Assembly: GCA_022579005.1 (NCBI GenBank)
Contig: MU401499.1
Span: forward strand, 124,001 to 188,000
From: Poronia punctata
Taxonomy: Eukaryota; Ascomycota; Sordariomycetes; Xylariales; Xylariaceae
Direction of reading: 5' to 3'
DNA: 64,000 bases
A program made the position numbers and the translations under genes. This document shows, in pieces, positions 34,873 to 46,557 of this stretch. Under the pieces are notes generated by a model. The model had not been told where the DNA came from. It saw only the letters and a program-made list of their open reading frames with translations, and searched no databases. Each line of letters opens with the position of its first letter. The stretch's first letter is position 1.

Positions 34873-37800
34873 GGTTGGCTAGCTGTGTCCGATCGTTGAA
34901 GGCCGAGACATTGAAAAATGGCCTGGCCGCGTGGTGGCTGCAAAAGTTGATATCTTGACAGGATCCATAGTTGACAGAGCATATCAGCTAATGGAGCTTC
35001 CTCAACAGCATTCAGTAATGCGACTCGATATTGGGATACTAGGTTTGGAACATTGTCAATTTCCCATCCGCATGTCAGGGCCACGCATGGCTTGGAGTTG
35101 AAACGTTGGCTGATCACTCGCATCACTTGCGTGTTTCCCCCAAACCCGGTTTAGATTCTTCACCAAGCCTCACGAGATGTAAGTGACTGAATTACCGTGA
35201 CCCGGTGGAGTTCGGCTCTCTTTGCGAGGGAGAATTGGAGAACTTTCGAGTACGGGTCAAGCATTGCTCGTGAGCCGAAACAAGGAGGTTTCATCACAGA
35301 TCATTCCGGTCATGGGATGCCCGAGAAGTAATGACTTATTTAATTGTGTCGAATTGTCTCTTATAGAGTACGATCCAAATGTGAGGAGAGCCTGATCAGT
35401 GATAGTAGACTACTGAGTAGGTAAGTTGTCACTGCCTCCAAATTTCCACATGCTCGTCTCCTACAAGCTACCATTTCTTTAGCCTTTGCGCCTATGGTTA
35501 ACAATACGTTATGCATCTAGTCCACCGTTAGCTTATTGTTGCTAACAACCTCGTATGGTACTAGATTAGACTACACTTGAAGAGTCATATATTTAACATG
35601 TTGTCTTAATTGCTGCTGAGTATTGTAGGTGTCCCAGTATGTTGTATCAGTCCGTGTAGTACAGTGCTATTTCATGCGACACAGTACTTATGCTTATAAG
35701 GAGCCACACTGTACCGCCAGCATTACAATGCGGACTTATGATAGGCTAATTTAGTAACAACCTTGACTACCCAAAGACGCAGAATGGCAGAACTTTTGTT
35801 TCAAGGTTCCGCAAGTCGGTGAACATATTTTATACTGATAAGTCATAACACTTCCAGTTGCTCATAAGGAGCGGGATTGGCTGGACAGGGCCTGTCTAAT
35901 AGACCGTTTGGTAAACCGTCCCGGGTGACGTTTCCTACTTAATGCATGAAACGTGTATAAACTCCGCTACATGCCAGTGCAGTAGTGTTAACAGTACTAC
36001 TGGCACAGTAGGTACAATCGGGCCAAGTTTTCTGCGGCAGAAACAGATTCTCCAGCAAGACTAAAAACCCGCGGCACGTAGCGCTTGAACGGCCCTCCAC
36101 ATCCCCAGTTCGAAAATGATACGCTGGCATATTTGTACGCTGTAGCAAAGCTCTGGTTCATCAACTTCCCACGTGTGCTCCCAAGAGCATGAGCTTGAAT
36201 AAACTTGACCGACAAAGGAGCCGGACACGCCCGAAGTACGAGTAGGGTATTTCTCATACTCAGATATCGGCATTGGTGCCGGCGAGAGCAGTCAAGGCTT
36301 GCCAGCTAATTAGATCTGTCTGGATGCGACGACGCACTCACCTGCTATGGTTAGGTATGATATAATGGCCATCTTATTCGGTAGTTGAACGGGGAGAGAA
36401 AGGGATCCGTCAGCCTTCATGACCTCGCGACTTGATCTGCTGGCTGTTCTGACGAAGCGTAAGGTTGTTATACGTCAGCAGTTCCCGATCCATTTACTAT
36501 CTAGGAGATAATTGGCTTTTTGTTCGAAATATCCTACCTTGAATATACTAGGTTACCTATTCCCACCTCCGTCGGGCTGCAACATTGTGCTCATGAGTGT
36601 GACGACATCTGCACATCTGTAGTGCAAAGCTACTGCTCCTAGGAGTAGGTAGGTGGCAGGTTAGGTCACTGCTTCTCCATTGGCAGCCTCGCTATGCTTC
36701 GCAGGCCAGATCATTTCATCCTTCAAGCTTGAGAGACGGCTGATGTCAAGTATCCACGGCTACCCACAAGGGGATAAGGTATCTACATAGTAGTATCATA
36801 TGAACGAATATGTATATTTCGATGTTTTATTCATCCAACGATCAATTATGACCGTGGCATGGCCAAGTCCAAGATGAATGCCCGTGGTGTCCTCGTTTCA
36901 AAATAGCTAGTCTGCCACTGGACACTTGTTGAACAGAACAGTGGGCCACTTTCCCTTTTTGAATCCCTCCTGCAGCAGCAGCTGATCCCCCACCATGCTG
37001 TGCCATAAGAATGAAGAAGGGGATAAGTTAGGGACTACCTATTCTAGTCCAAGGGAGATGTACGAGCATCTTACTCTAGGATTTAATAATCCTAAATTAA
37101 ATAGCTTTCGTTGATGACAGGTACACCAGACCAAGCGACCTGCATGACCCCTCACCAACTGTGTTTGAATCGAAGGTTTCGATGCATCAACATCACCACC
37201 ACATCCTGGCATCCACACCACCAGTACAATCCAACCACACACAAAGGCCTACCTATCCCGCACGTAGCCAGGCGCGCCTAGCTAACCTACTTTAGCTGTG
37301 TAGTAGGTTTGACCATCTTTATCAAGGTTGAGTGAAATGTAGGGAACCATTCAACCAAGGGCCAGGGATAAGAAGCAGGTACACTGGCCTCGGTGGGTGC
37401 ATGGCATTGGCGCTGCCACCGACAATTGATTTGACTGCTATTACACGTATATAGCCTGCAACAGCAAATCGTGATCCGACTCACATCACTCCCTGGCAGC
37501 CCTCTATGGTTGGCCGCTCAGTTCTCATATTCTCACTCTCACTCAAGCTTCCATATATAACAGGCTTATAACGGGCTTACTTTGATGACTTGTTCGTCGC
37601 ACGGGGCCTCGCCATCTGGTCACGGTTATGGCATGGGATCGAACATGGGGTGATGGGGCGTGGTCGGTAAGGTCTGGGTGGTGTGGCTCTCCCACGAACG
37701 CAATGGGTTAGGTCAGCATCAAAGGGGAAAAGAGGGGGAAGGGAGACGGATGGATCTCACATCTAGTCTACCCTGATGACTGTCGCTGAAGGCCAATGAA

Positions 37801-39335
37801 TGCAGGGACGAAGGGATTTGGGATCGATGTTGCGGTGTCAGATTGCACGCCACGGAGCATCTCATCCATCCACTGATGTAGTCGGCCGAGAAAGCCCAAA
37901 CAAAGAAAGAAAACAACATAAGCCTATATACGTACGGCCAGGACTACCTACGAAACAGACGGGATCTCCCTCGACTAGCAGAAGCTGGAAGCCGATATGG
38001 CCATCTTAGATAAATGTAGCTCAAACCGTCGACCGGTGTGAACGGCAGAGTTGTTGCAAAATGGCCGCCACAGAGTCGTGCGGCGCGTGTCAGCAGATAG
38101 GTAGAAGACCCCTATAACAACAACATGCACCTACCTATTCTACCCATTTGACCTAAGTATCGACACTGCTGTAGATGAACTGTATGGAGAAATATGTACG
38201 CTTTACTACATATGCGATGCACAGCACCGTTGGCCGGACCACAGCAAGCCATATGATACGACTGGTGGGTTTTTAGAGAGGGGAGCGAATCCACCATCCC
38301 ACAGGACGCCAGACAGAGCGAGGTTAAGTAGGTCCTAAACTAGGCCAATATCAGTGGTCAACGTGTGAATTCAGGGATGATGCAGGACATCTACAAGCGG
38401 GAACGAATCGCGCTTCTGCCGCCCGTCCCACGATTACTCGATCTGCTCGTTCAAGTGCTGATTAGTCTAGCTTCTTGACTGTCTTGTTGGCTTCTGAACA
38501 TCGCAAGCTCGTGCTTGGCCTCTGTTTGGGGCGCCGAGTCATCCGTCGTCGGCTGATCAACCGCCATCCAAGAAGTGTGATAAGAGCCGGGCCTGGAATC
38601 GCAAGGGACCGACTTTATAAAGAGATGGTCTACCTAGTCTACGCTGTGCTTGATCTTCGTCAGCTCCCCTCTCCTCGTGATACCTACGTGTAGATAAGTT
38701 TTGACTATTTCCCCATCATTCCCATTTGGCGTCATCCTCCTACCTATAGGGACAATTAATAAGGTGGCCTAGCGTGGTAAACGGCTTGCCTAAATGCTCT
38801 ATAAACAAGAGAACGGCTTTCCCTCTTCAGAGCCGTAGGTGGGGGCGGGGCTTTGTGTCTCTTGTTTGTTGGTCATATGGGCGGACATAGGCGGATATGT
38901 ATGGAATGAAAATGAGAAGTGACAAGAAGCAATAAGAAGGCTAAAAAAAGGGCGAGAACCAACAGAAGCTGCATGTTTCAAAGCCAGAATGAGATAAGGT
39001 AACCTCATAAAGTAGGAACTAAATCGAATTCGTAGACGACTTCCGACGCTATCCAGTGCCACTCAACTCTTTCCTACCCTAGCACCAGTTTACCCCACGG
39101 TTACGCGGCAGGATCTCGAGACGACCACTTAAAGCTGCATTTGAAGTATGTGTAGACGCAGCACTAGATGCGCACACAGTAGAGAAGAATCCGTGCATAC
39201 ATACTAGATACGAATCACCAGTATCTCACATGAAACTATCACAAGTATCTCCACAGTCCCGGCTTTTGTGGCTTACGGTACTGTAGAGAACCGCGCCTAT
39301 TCGGAATTTTAACCCCTCCTTCGCCAATGTCTCTC

Positions 39336-39365
39336 GTCCTTGTCCTTGTCCTTGTCCTTGTCCTC
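39336..39365. repeat. 6 bp tandem repeat (GTCCTT x5)
   Basis: Four perfect GTCCTT units and one GTCCTC, in non-coding DNA. Confidence 0.85.
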
Positions 39366-41944
39366 GTCTCAACGGCCTGCGGGCGCTATTCGTGATGCAT
39401 GCTGAATCTGCTGCTGCTACGGTAGTGTGAAAAGTGCCGATTGTCATACCTACCAGCAAATCCCTAGTCTAAGGAAACGACGGAACGCATGCCCATTTGC
39501 AAATCGTCGTCTGTTTCGATGCGATATCAAAAAGATGATTGTTATTATAGACCAGACCGAACAATTTGCATCTTTTCTTCGCCCCTGATGCATGGCGGTG
39601 AGGAAGCTGACCGTACAGTACCTGTCAAAAAAGACAAAGGGCTTTGCATTTAGACTGCAAGAATGCTGCAAAAGCCCGGATGTAACCAGCCAGTATACTA
39701 TTGACGAGCCCTTACCTTAGTGGTTCACCAGCAGCAGCAAATCTCTAGCATATTCATTCTTCCCTCATAGGCCCTTACTATTGCTTCTGTGGAGTAACTT
39801 CCTCTTAATTGCTGTAGTGTAGAGACATTTCAGCAGGTAGGTTACAATGCTGTACCAGACTGGCAACTGGATCTCCCGGGGTCAGCCCAACTGTCCAATC
39901 ACTCGCATGAGTTGACCTGCAAAGACCATCTCATGCTATCGCCCTTTCCTCTAGTTTTCTGCAAATCATGATCCGGCAAGGTGAAGAATTGTGCCATTGG
40001 TTCGTGGCTCAAGCGCTGTATACCACCCTACATCTGACCACCACTCGTATTTGCTGCTCACCTGAACCGCTTTGTCTTTTGGTGATGGTAGCATACATGT
40101 ACCTTATGCTCCCAGTCATTAAGTAGCCAGCCTACAGCATCCAGAACATCCATCCGGCCATCGTATGTGAATAGAAAATGATATTAATTATAAGTCAGCT
40201 ACCTAGGCAGCAGGTTCATCTCAATACCCCATGTCTCAGATGACACCGTTCGATGGTTCAGGGCTATTCTCTAATATATCTCCGACATACCTGACCTAGG
40301 GTTCGGTCTCGGGGTTTTCTCTGTCCTGTTGTATATTATAACTGCAGTGGACCGCCCCGCCCCGTCGCATCCACTACTTTATTTATCCCGGGAACGTTGG
40401 AAAATCCCTCCAGCGCCTTCAGCCGGCGGCGTGTTACAACAAAGAAAGCCAATTTTGACCGTGGAAACGAGCACGATTGCCGCCTCTAGCTCTTGCTATT
40501 CATATCCCGACGACGACATGACAAGCACAAGACCCTAGAGAATAAACGCGTCGATCAACGACAGAGGGCCCATCTGAGACAGCCCTAGTTTTCCGTATGC
40601 TAGGGCCCCTGATGCCCGCCCGCCCACTCGTACAACTCGAGGGGTGCTCCTGCCGAGCATCTAGGCCCGGGCCTGCTGAAAGAAGCTCACCCCTCTTTCC
40701 CAAGTACGGAAATGGAAGCTATTGACTGGGCATATTCATCATGGAGGTGGATGTTGTATAACCAACCCTCCACCCAACCAGATCGTCTCCTGCTTACAGT
40801 GCCATAAAATAGAAGGATGGATAGTCGGACGCACTAGATACATACCTACTTCGTACGTGTAGTACGAGGTAATATGTATTAACAGGTAAGAGCAACCGAT
40901 GTTTCTCAAGTCCCTTGATGAGGGCCGGAGTCTCGCACCTTTTGCACAAAGCCCTTCAACCCACTCTGACGGGGGCGGTATGTTTACCCCCTCCCTAGAA
41001 ATACGTCCCCGTCGATTTTCTCATATCGCTATTGCACGCCCACGGCCACGCTACCTACTCGATTCTCCTCATATGGTTCTATCTCACAACCCCAGTGCCA
41101 ATCTAGTGACCTAGAATAGCACCGATGTAATCAGATCTTGCTGTTTCCACAGGGGATCGGCAATGTTGTACATAACAAGTCGTCTATCACCCCTAATCGG
41201 GGATTTATTCCACATGGGGCACAGAGCCTTATAGCAGATGTCTGGACAAGTTAGAGACGATCACTGACATCATCATTCTTCAACTTCGACTATGTCTATG
41301 TCTATCTACCGGTTTTGTTTCTATTTGGGTTTCCTTTTTTACAAACATCCGACTTTCATCATCATCATCACTAGACGCAACACGTAACGTATGAGCTTAG
41401 TGATCCCATGACCTAATAACCTATTTTGACAAACGAGCTTCCGTAATAAGGCATCAACAAGTTTTTATCTTTCCTAAACCCAAAGCTACAATGGCCAAAA
41501 GACGTAACCTAGCTTGCAGTCCATGTGCTCTGGCAGGCGAATGATGATATTACGCCTTTCTACCCGATTTCACACAGCAGTGGGAGGAAATAATAAGACC
41601 TCGTGACCATGACTGTATCCGTCATGATACCTATACCTGACTCGATCTGTAATCTACTTACCTAGCCGGTCCCTAACGAAGCCCACGAAGAGAGAAGACG
41701 CAACATCACAAACAACACACAAGGCACGCCTCGACTGGACTGGACTGACGTAAAACGTAAGGGATAAGTGGCTGGAAGGATCGTAGAAAGAAGAAAAAAA
41801 GAAAGAAAAAAACCAGTATCAATCACATGCTACCTAACGCCTAGGTTAGGTCGAAGGGATCTGTAACTCTATCATCCCGTTCCTGGTGTCTACCTAGAGT
41901 CTAGATTAGCCTATTCCTTCCCGCAAGGCACTTCCCTCCCCTAA

Positions 41945-41990
41945 CCCCCCCCCCCCCCTTTTTTTTTCTTTCTTTCTTTCTTTTTTCTTC
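41945..41990. repeat. poly(C), poly(T) and TTTC tract
   Basis: C14 followed by T9 or so and then several TTTC units: a pyrimidine-only tract of about 45 bp, likely polymorphic and error-prone. Confidence 0.8.
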
Positions 41991-42155
41991 GCCACTACAC
42001 TAGTTTGCTGATCCTAGAACATCATATCTTGGAAAAGATATAGATTATAGATTAGCATAACCGTTCCCTTGGTATCATCACTTTACTTTGCCCCTGCCCC
42101 TCATCTACCCTAACTAACTACTAACAACCTCATGAAGGGTAGGTGTTGTGGTAAT

Positions 42156-42179
42156 GAAGAAGAAGAAGAAGAAGAAGAA
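42156..42179. repeat. GAA trinucleotide repeat
   Basis: Eight perfect GAA units about 620 bp downstream of the metallophosphoesterase stop codon. Confidence 0.85.
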
Positions 42180-42800
42180 AAGACGAGGTAGTCAAGTAGC
42201 TATATAGATAGCTTCCATGATGGACTTGCTTAACAACCAGTGCGGTTTCGTGACTTACTACTCAGGTATATAGGTAAGTAGTACTTATCTATGAATGACA
42301 GCTCGCGGTTTCCCCTGCAAGTCATCTATCTCCCTTTTACATCGTGAATTAGAAAGAGGGTTTCAACTCAGGTAGACCGACTGACTATCTTAGAATTTTA
42401 TTCTATAGCTACTGTATTTGTTCGTTATCATATAGCTTCATATTTGATAGTGAATTTGGTTCAGTCAGTCGCCTTGCATGCATCTTGTCATCTATGTTTC
42501 ATTTGTTAGAGTACTATAAGAATGAAAGGCGGTGATGAACAAGACTTAGTGGTTCCATGATTCAAAGGGGGATATAAACTTAGTTATCGCTGCCCTTCTA
42601 TTGACTATGTAAGTGTGAAGGGAGTTGAGCCTGTAGACCAACTATGTTATACCAGGCGCTGACTTCGACAGTCGTGGAATGGCTGTGAGATATAATACCC
42701 GCTTGTACGGCCAACTCCCCAAAGATAATTCGGCCTCGGGCTATACCTATTATTCTAGACTATATATTATGTCCGTATGAAGGGCGCCCGCGTCTTTAGA

Positions 42801-43994
42801 CTACGTGCTCCCCGGTGCTGGTTCGGACGTGTCGTCGGCCGCCCATATGGGAAGATCCAGATCAACGACAATAGGCTTATTGAATCTCCGTCTAGCTTCC
42901 TTTAAATGGGGGTAGCTAGTGTGTTGGATGGAGCAGTTGATAAAACACGTCTCTTTGCGGCCGAATCGCCCAGTAAGCGCTTCCCGGTCTTTACGGAGTA
43001 ATTCGGGTGCTTTACCGAGACGCAGTGACTCTACCTCAATGTTCAACTTTTCGACCTCTTCTTCGAGCTCATCCCCTTGATCCGTTTTCTCCCCACCCGG
43101 GCCGCCTGTAGGTGTAGTTTCGGCGTAGCTGCCGTCGTTATCTAACGGGTTCTGACATTTGGCAGTGAGGTCAACAAGCGCATTCTTCTCGCTGTCGGGA
43201 TCCGGGTCTGCCCACGGCGTGCGTTCCAGCTCGCCATATGAGTCCGAGTCAAGGTCCCACAGCACCCGCTCGGCGCCTCTGGCCTCATGAATGTGGCCAC
43301 ACAGCGCAAGACGCGGCCGTACCCTCCAAAGCTGCTGGCGAAGGATTTCACACCCCGATGCTTCACTAGCACGTGCCAGATCGAGGTGGGTACGGGCTGG
43401 CCCATGCGTGATGACGACGTCGGTATCAAGCGGTATCTCTTCCCATAGCGTCTCCGCAAACAAGTCGTCGTCACGGGGGTACTGGAAAGCCCAAGCGCCG
43501 CCCCATGCTGGGCTGTAGGGAGAGGCAAAAACGGAAAACATGGTTTTCGGCCCGGTTGATGAAGTCAACTTAAAGCTGCGGCTCTCATGTACCATGTACG
43601 TGAGCGTCTTTGCGTCGGCGAGCAAAGCCTGGCAATCTTCTGCTCCGTATGGGGAGCCGTCATGCCTGTACTGACCCCATGCTTCTTGAAACTCCGAGTC
43701 AAGGGTGAGATCATGATTGCCCGCAATGACTATCTTGAGCTCAAAATCCGCCTCCTCGAGCCACTTGACCTGCTTTGAGAGCTCCTTATACCCTCCCTGA
43801 TTTGTGAGGTCGCCACAATGAATTAGCACATCGCCCTTGGGGAGCTTTACTGTGCAGTTGTGTGTGTCCGCAATGCAAACAAAGCGTGTCCTCCTTGTTC
43901 CTTGGGGATTTGCATTCGGTGCCTCAGTTGTTGAATGCTCCATTACTGCAAGTTCCGACTGACTGTTGGCTCTGAGGGGAGACGAAGAAGCCAT
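42801..43994 (-). CDS. calcineurin-like metallophosphoesterase (MPPED/UPF0046 type)
   Basis: One exon, 397 residues. All metal-binding motifs of the calcineurin-like fold are visible in order: ADTH (Asp43, His45), HCGDLTNQGG (Asp62), AGNHD (Asn93, His94), ITHGP (His197) and CGHIHEARG (His234, His236). The spacing fits the MPPED1/MPPED2-like class (239FB), which hydrolyse phosphodiesters with Mn or Fe; the natural substrate in fungi is unknown. After about residue 240 comes a family-variable part with an acidic, Gly-rich linker and a predicted helix (DELEEEVEKLNIEVESL), then a conserved-looking C-terminal block (CFINCSIQHTSYPHL) and IVVDLDLPIW. Residues 1-35 look disordered, without a signal peptide, suggesting a cytosolic enzyme. 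The ATG at 43994 is the first in the frame. Confidence 0.9.
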   Translation of the reverse strand: MASSSPLRANSQSELAVMEHSTTEAPNANPQGTRRTRFVCIADTHNCTVKLPKGDVLIHCGDLTNQGGYKELSKQVKWLEEADFELKIVIAGNHDLTLDSEFQEAWGQYRHDGSPYGAEDCQALLADAKTLTYMVHESRSFKLTSSTGPKTMFSVFASPYSPAWGGAWAFQYPRDDDLFAETLWEEIPLDTDVVITHGPARTHLDLARASEASGCEILRQQLWRVRPRLALCGHIHEARGAERVLWDLDSDSYGELERTPWADPDPDSEKNALVDLTAKCQNPLDNDGSYAETTPTGGPGGEKTDQGDELEEEVEKLNIEVESLRLGKAPELLRKDREALTGRFGRKETCFINCSIQHTSYPHLKEARRRFNKPIVVDLDLPIWAADDTSEPAPGST

Positions 43995-46557
43995 GCAGAT
44001 AGATTAAAGAGGCCGTTAGCAGGAGGGGCTGGTTATGGAATTATGCCACGAGGCTGAGTAAGGTCGAAGACTGGCTTAAAACAATAAGTGTTGCCCAAAA
44101 AACTGCCCAAGGAACTGCTGGTGCCTGGGATTGCACTCGTATACGCAAATACTAATAGATTAAAAAGGCTTCAAGAAAACAAATAGGCCTGTTAGCAACT
44201 GAAGAGTAGTGAGATATAAACAATACACCACAACGCGGACACGCAAGATTTGGCCTTTGATGCTCCGGTGGAAGCTTTAGTTAAGCTTCTAGGACATGGT
44301 TGGGGCTACCGTACCTAAACACCGATGATACACTAGGAAAGGTAGGCACAATGGACCAAATTACGTACCGTTTAACCAACGCAATTTTTCTCTTTGTTAA
44401 AGAAACTGCAACCAGCACGCAATTTACTCGATACCGGTGCATATGGCGGATATCTGTTATATGTGTAACATGGAAGTTGCAAGGTTGTTGTTGATTGCTC
44501 TGGTGCGTGGGAATGATTCAAAAGAATGAAGTCCTACCACCCCCGCGCCTCGTCAAATTCCCACGTTTTACCCCCCGTATCAAAAGCTACCTCCATGTAT
44601 GCCTGCAGTGTCTATATAGGACACGGCTTTTACCTATCACGTTACCTGACCGGACCTACCGCATAGGGATCTGATTTAGGTATCCTCTGCGTCTAGGAAA
44701 CGGTTATCTTGATATATAAGATCTCTAACCTAGGGGCGACGAGACAGAATTCAAGTTCAACCTTGCTATTTTCCCTCCTCCATCGCTCGTTACATATTAC
44801 CAAACAATACTGTATCAGGTAGATCGAATCTGCATAATCCGCCGGGAAGACAGCTCTGATTTCTACCCTTTTACAAAATTACCGTTACCTACCTCAGCAA
44901 CCTATTTCTTGGTACTGTATATACGAGTAGGAGTAAGTAGGTAACAGGTATATATCGACCCTATGTGATAAAGAAGGAGCTCACTAGGCCGGCACGGGGT
45001 TTACCTGCATTGCCGTGGCTGGTTATCTTACCAGTTTGGGCGACTTGAGAGCGCCGCATAAACCCATGAGAGCAAATAATCTCCCGCCTACCACTTATTT
45101 TGTACCCTGCTGCGTCAAGCCCCAATCTCGATCCAAAGGAGGATTGATCGGAGGTGCTCGTAGCTGGAATTACGGTTATATCGCTAGAGGCAGATTTGAC
45201 AAAGCATTCATCACATTAAGTACTGGTATCTTTATTGTATTCATCGGGTGGCTTGGGTTGGTTATTGGATAATGCAAACATCATTCCCAGGCGCGCCAGG
45301 GCCATATCTATCTAGTGTCACGAAGGTATGCAAAATTGACAGTTTAGCCAACCGGATAGCCCCGCTCTCCAAGCGTGACTGATCTACCAGGAATCGAGGT
45401 TAAATTATTGGAGGGCAATCACAGCCTGGGGGTGCTCGTGAGGAGGACCGGGCTACGGGGCTACTACCGACTGAGCAAAACTACCACTCAATCTAGAATT
45501 GCTGTGTTGCGGTAATGAAGATAATATGTCTGAGTGGACCAGAGTTCTGGTCTGGTCCAACATTTCGAATGGAATGCCCCACCTTGAAGAAGCCAATTAA
45601 GTCAGCTATTCCGCATTCATCTCTAGCCCCCTGTCTAGCCTTGTAATTGTTGCTTTTCATTCGTCCGCCATTTCCCTAGCCCCTTCCTAACTGAGAGCCT
45701 TCACCACCTTACCGGACTATGTACCCATTCGACTTTCAATTCAATCTCCAAGTGTCCGAGTCTTCTCTCCCTGCTCGGCTCTTCTTGACACTGCTACCGG
45801 TATCTCTGTTTCACTTTTCTATTCTTGTCCGGTAGTGAGACAAACTGGCTGAAGTGAGACCTCTTCGTTGAGTGAGGGCTGACAGCTGTGTTTTCCCTTC
45901 AGCGAGCATTTGATTGCAACCAAAACTGGGGTCGTTTGCGCACTGCGACTGAAAAGCAGCACAACGCAACGCCAATAGAGCAAAGACGCGACTTGAGGGC
46001 TGGGTGGTTTTTGGCGAGTCAGGGTTTTATTGGTACGATAAAACGTGCCCAAGGTGTACATTTTTGACCTGGCACCGGTCGCGTCGGTATCTGCCTGTTG
46101 ATTTTCCCTTCGACGACGCTTTGGCGCATCGAATCCTCACTAGGCGGATGTATAGTGCGGTGATAGCAATCATCTGATACAACGTCGACGAGTGATCACA
46201 CAGACTTCGGCCCTCTTTTAATATTTCATTTTGCTTCCAGGGTGTCTCCGATACACATTCTTTTGGTTCCCTCGTTCATTTACCACCAACGCTCTTATCG
46301 ATCCACGGCTGCATTTGGTGGCGGCTGCTCCCCTGGTTATCCTAACCAACGTTAATACTATTTCGACGACTCCTTCCGACACTCCGGCTTTATTCTTTTG
46401 TCAAGCTAGAGACGGTCCTCCGTTCTCTACGAGAGAAGGACTACGAGGCCCATCTCTACCCTGCGTACCCCGTCGTCGCCCATCCAATACGACCTGGAGA
46501 TTATTTTGAGAGGAAAGCGGCCTCGCTGTACGGGAACGCCAGTATCCGTGGCCTACC
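43995..46557. other. 2.6 kb divergent intergenic region
   Basis: This spacer holds the promoters of the metallophosphoesterase (-) and the TeaR-like gene (+). Frames at 45015-45272 (starting at GTG) and 45819-46061 lack features. The ~350 bp before 46558 is pyrimidine-rich with few ATG codons, fitting a long 5' leader of the TeaR-like gene. Confidence 0.5.

Larger units (their letters stand above)
30536..42800. other. 12 kb gene-poor region
   Basis: No complete gene could be assembled between the J-domain and metallophosphoesterase genes. Frames such as 30911-31516 (-), 31986-32345 (+), 34773-35126 (-) and 35997-36257 (-) are short and featureless. One fragment (34663-34872) resembles a phosphotransferase motif. 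Simple repeats occur at 32791, 32891, 39336, 41945 and 42156. TAGGTA/TACCTA motifs are dense. Base composition is not extremely AT-rich, so it does not look like a classic RIP-mutated block. Long non-coding transcripts or species-specific genes with many introns cannot be excluded. Confidence 0.5.

Noticed and set aside
46231..46509. 92-codon frame just upstream of the TeaR-like gene
   Set aside because: Starts at TTG, has no ATG, and reads as a pyrimidine-rich 5' leader.
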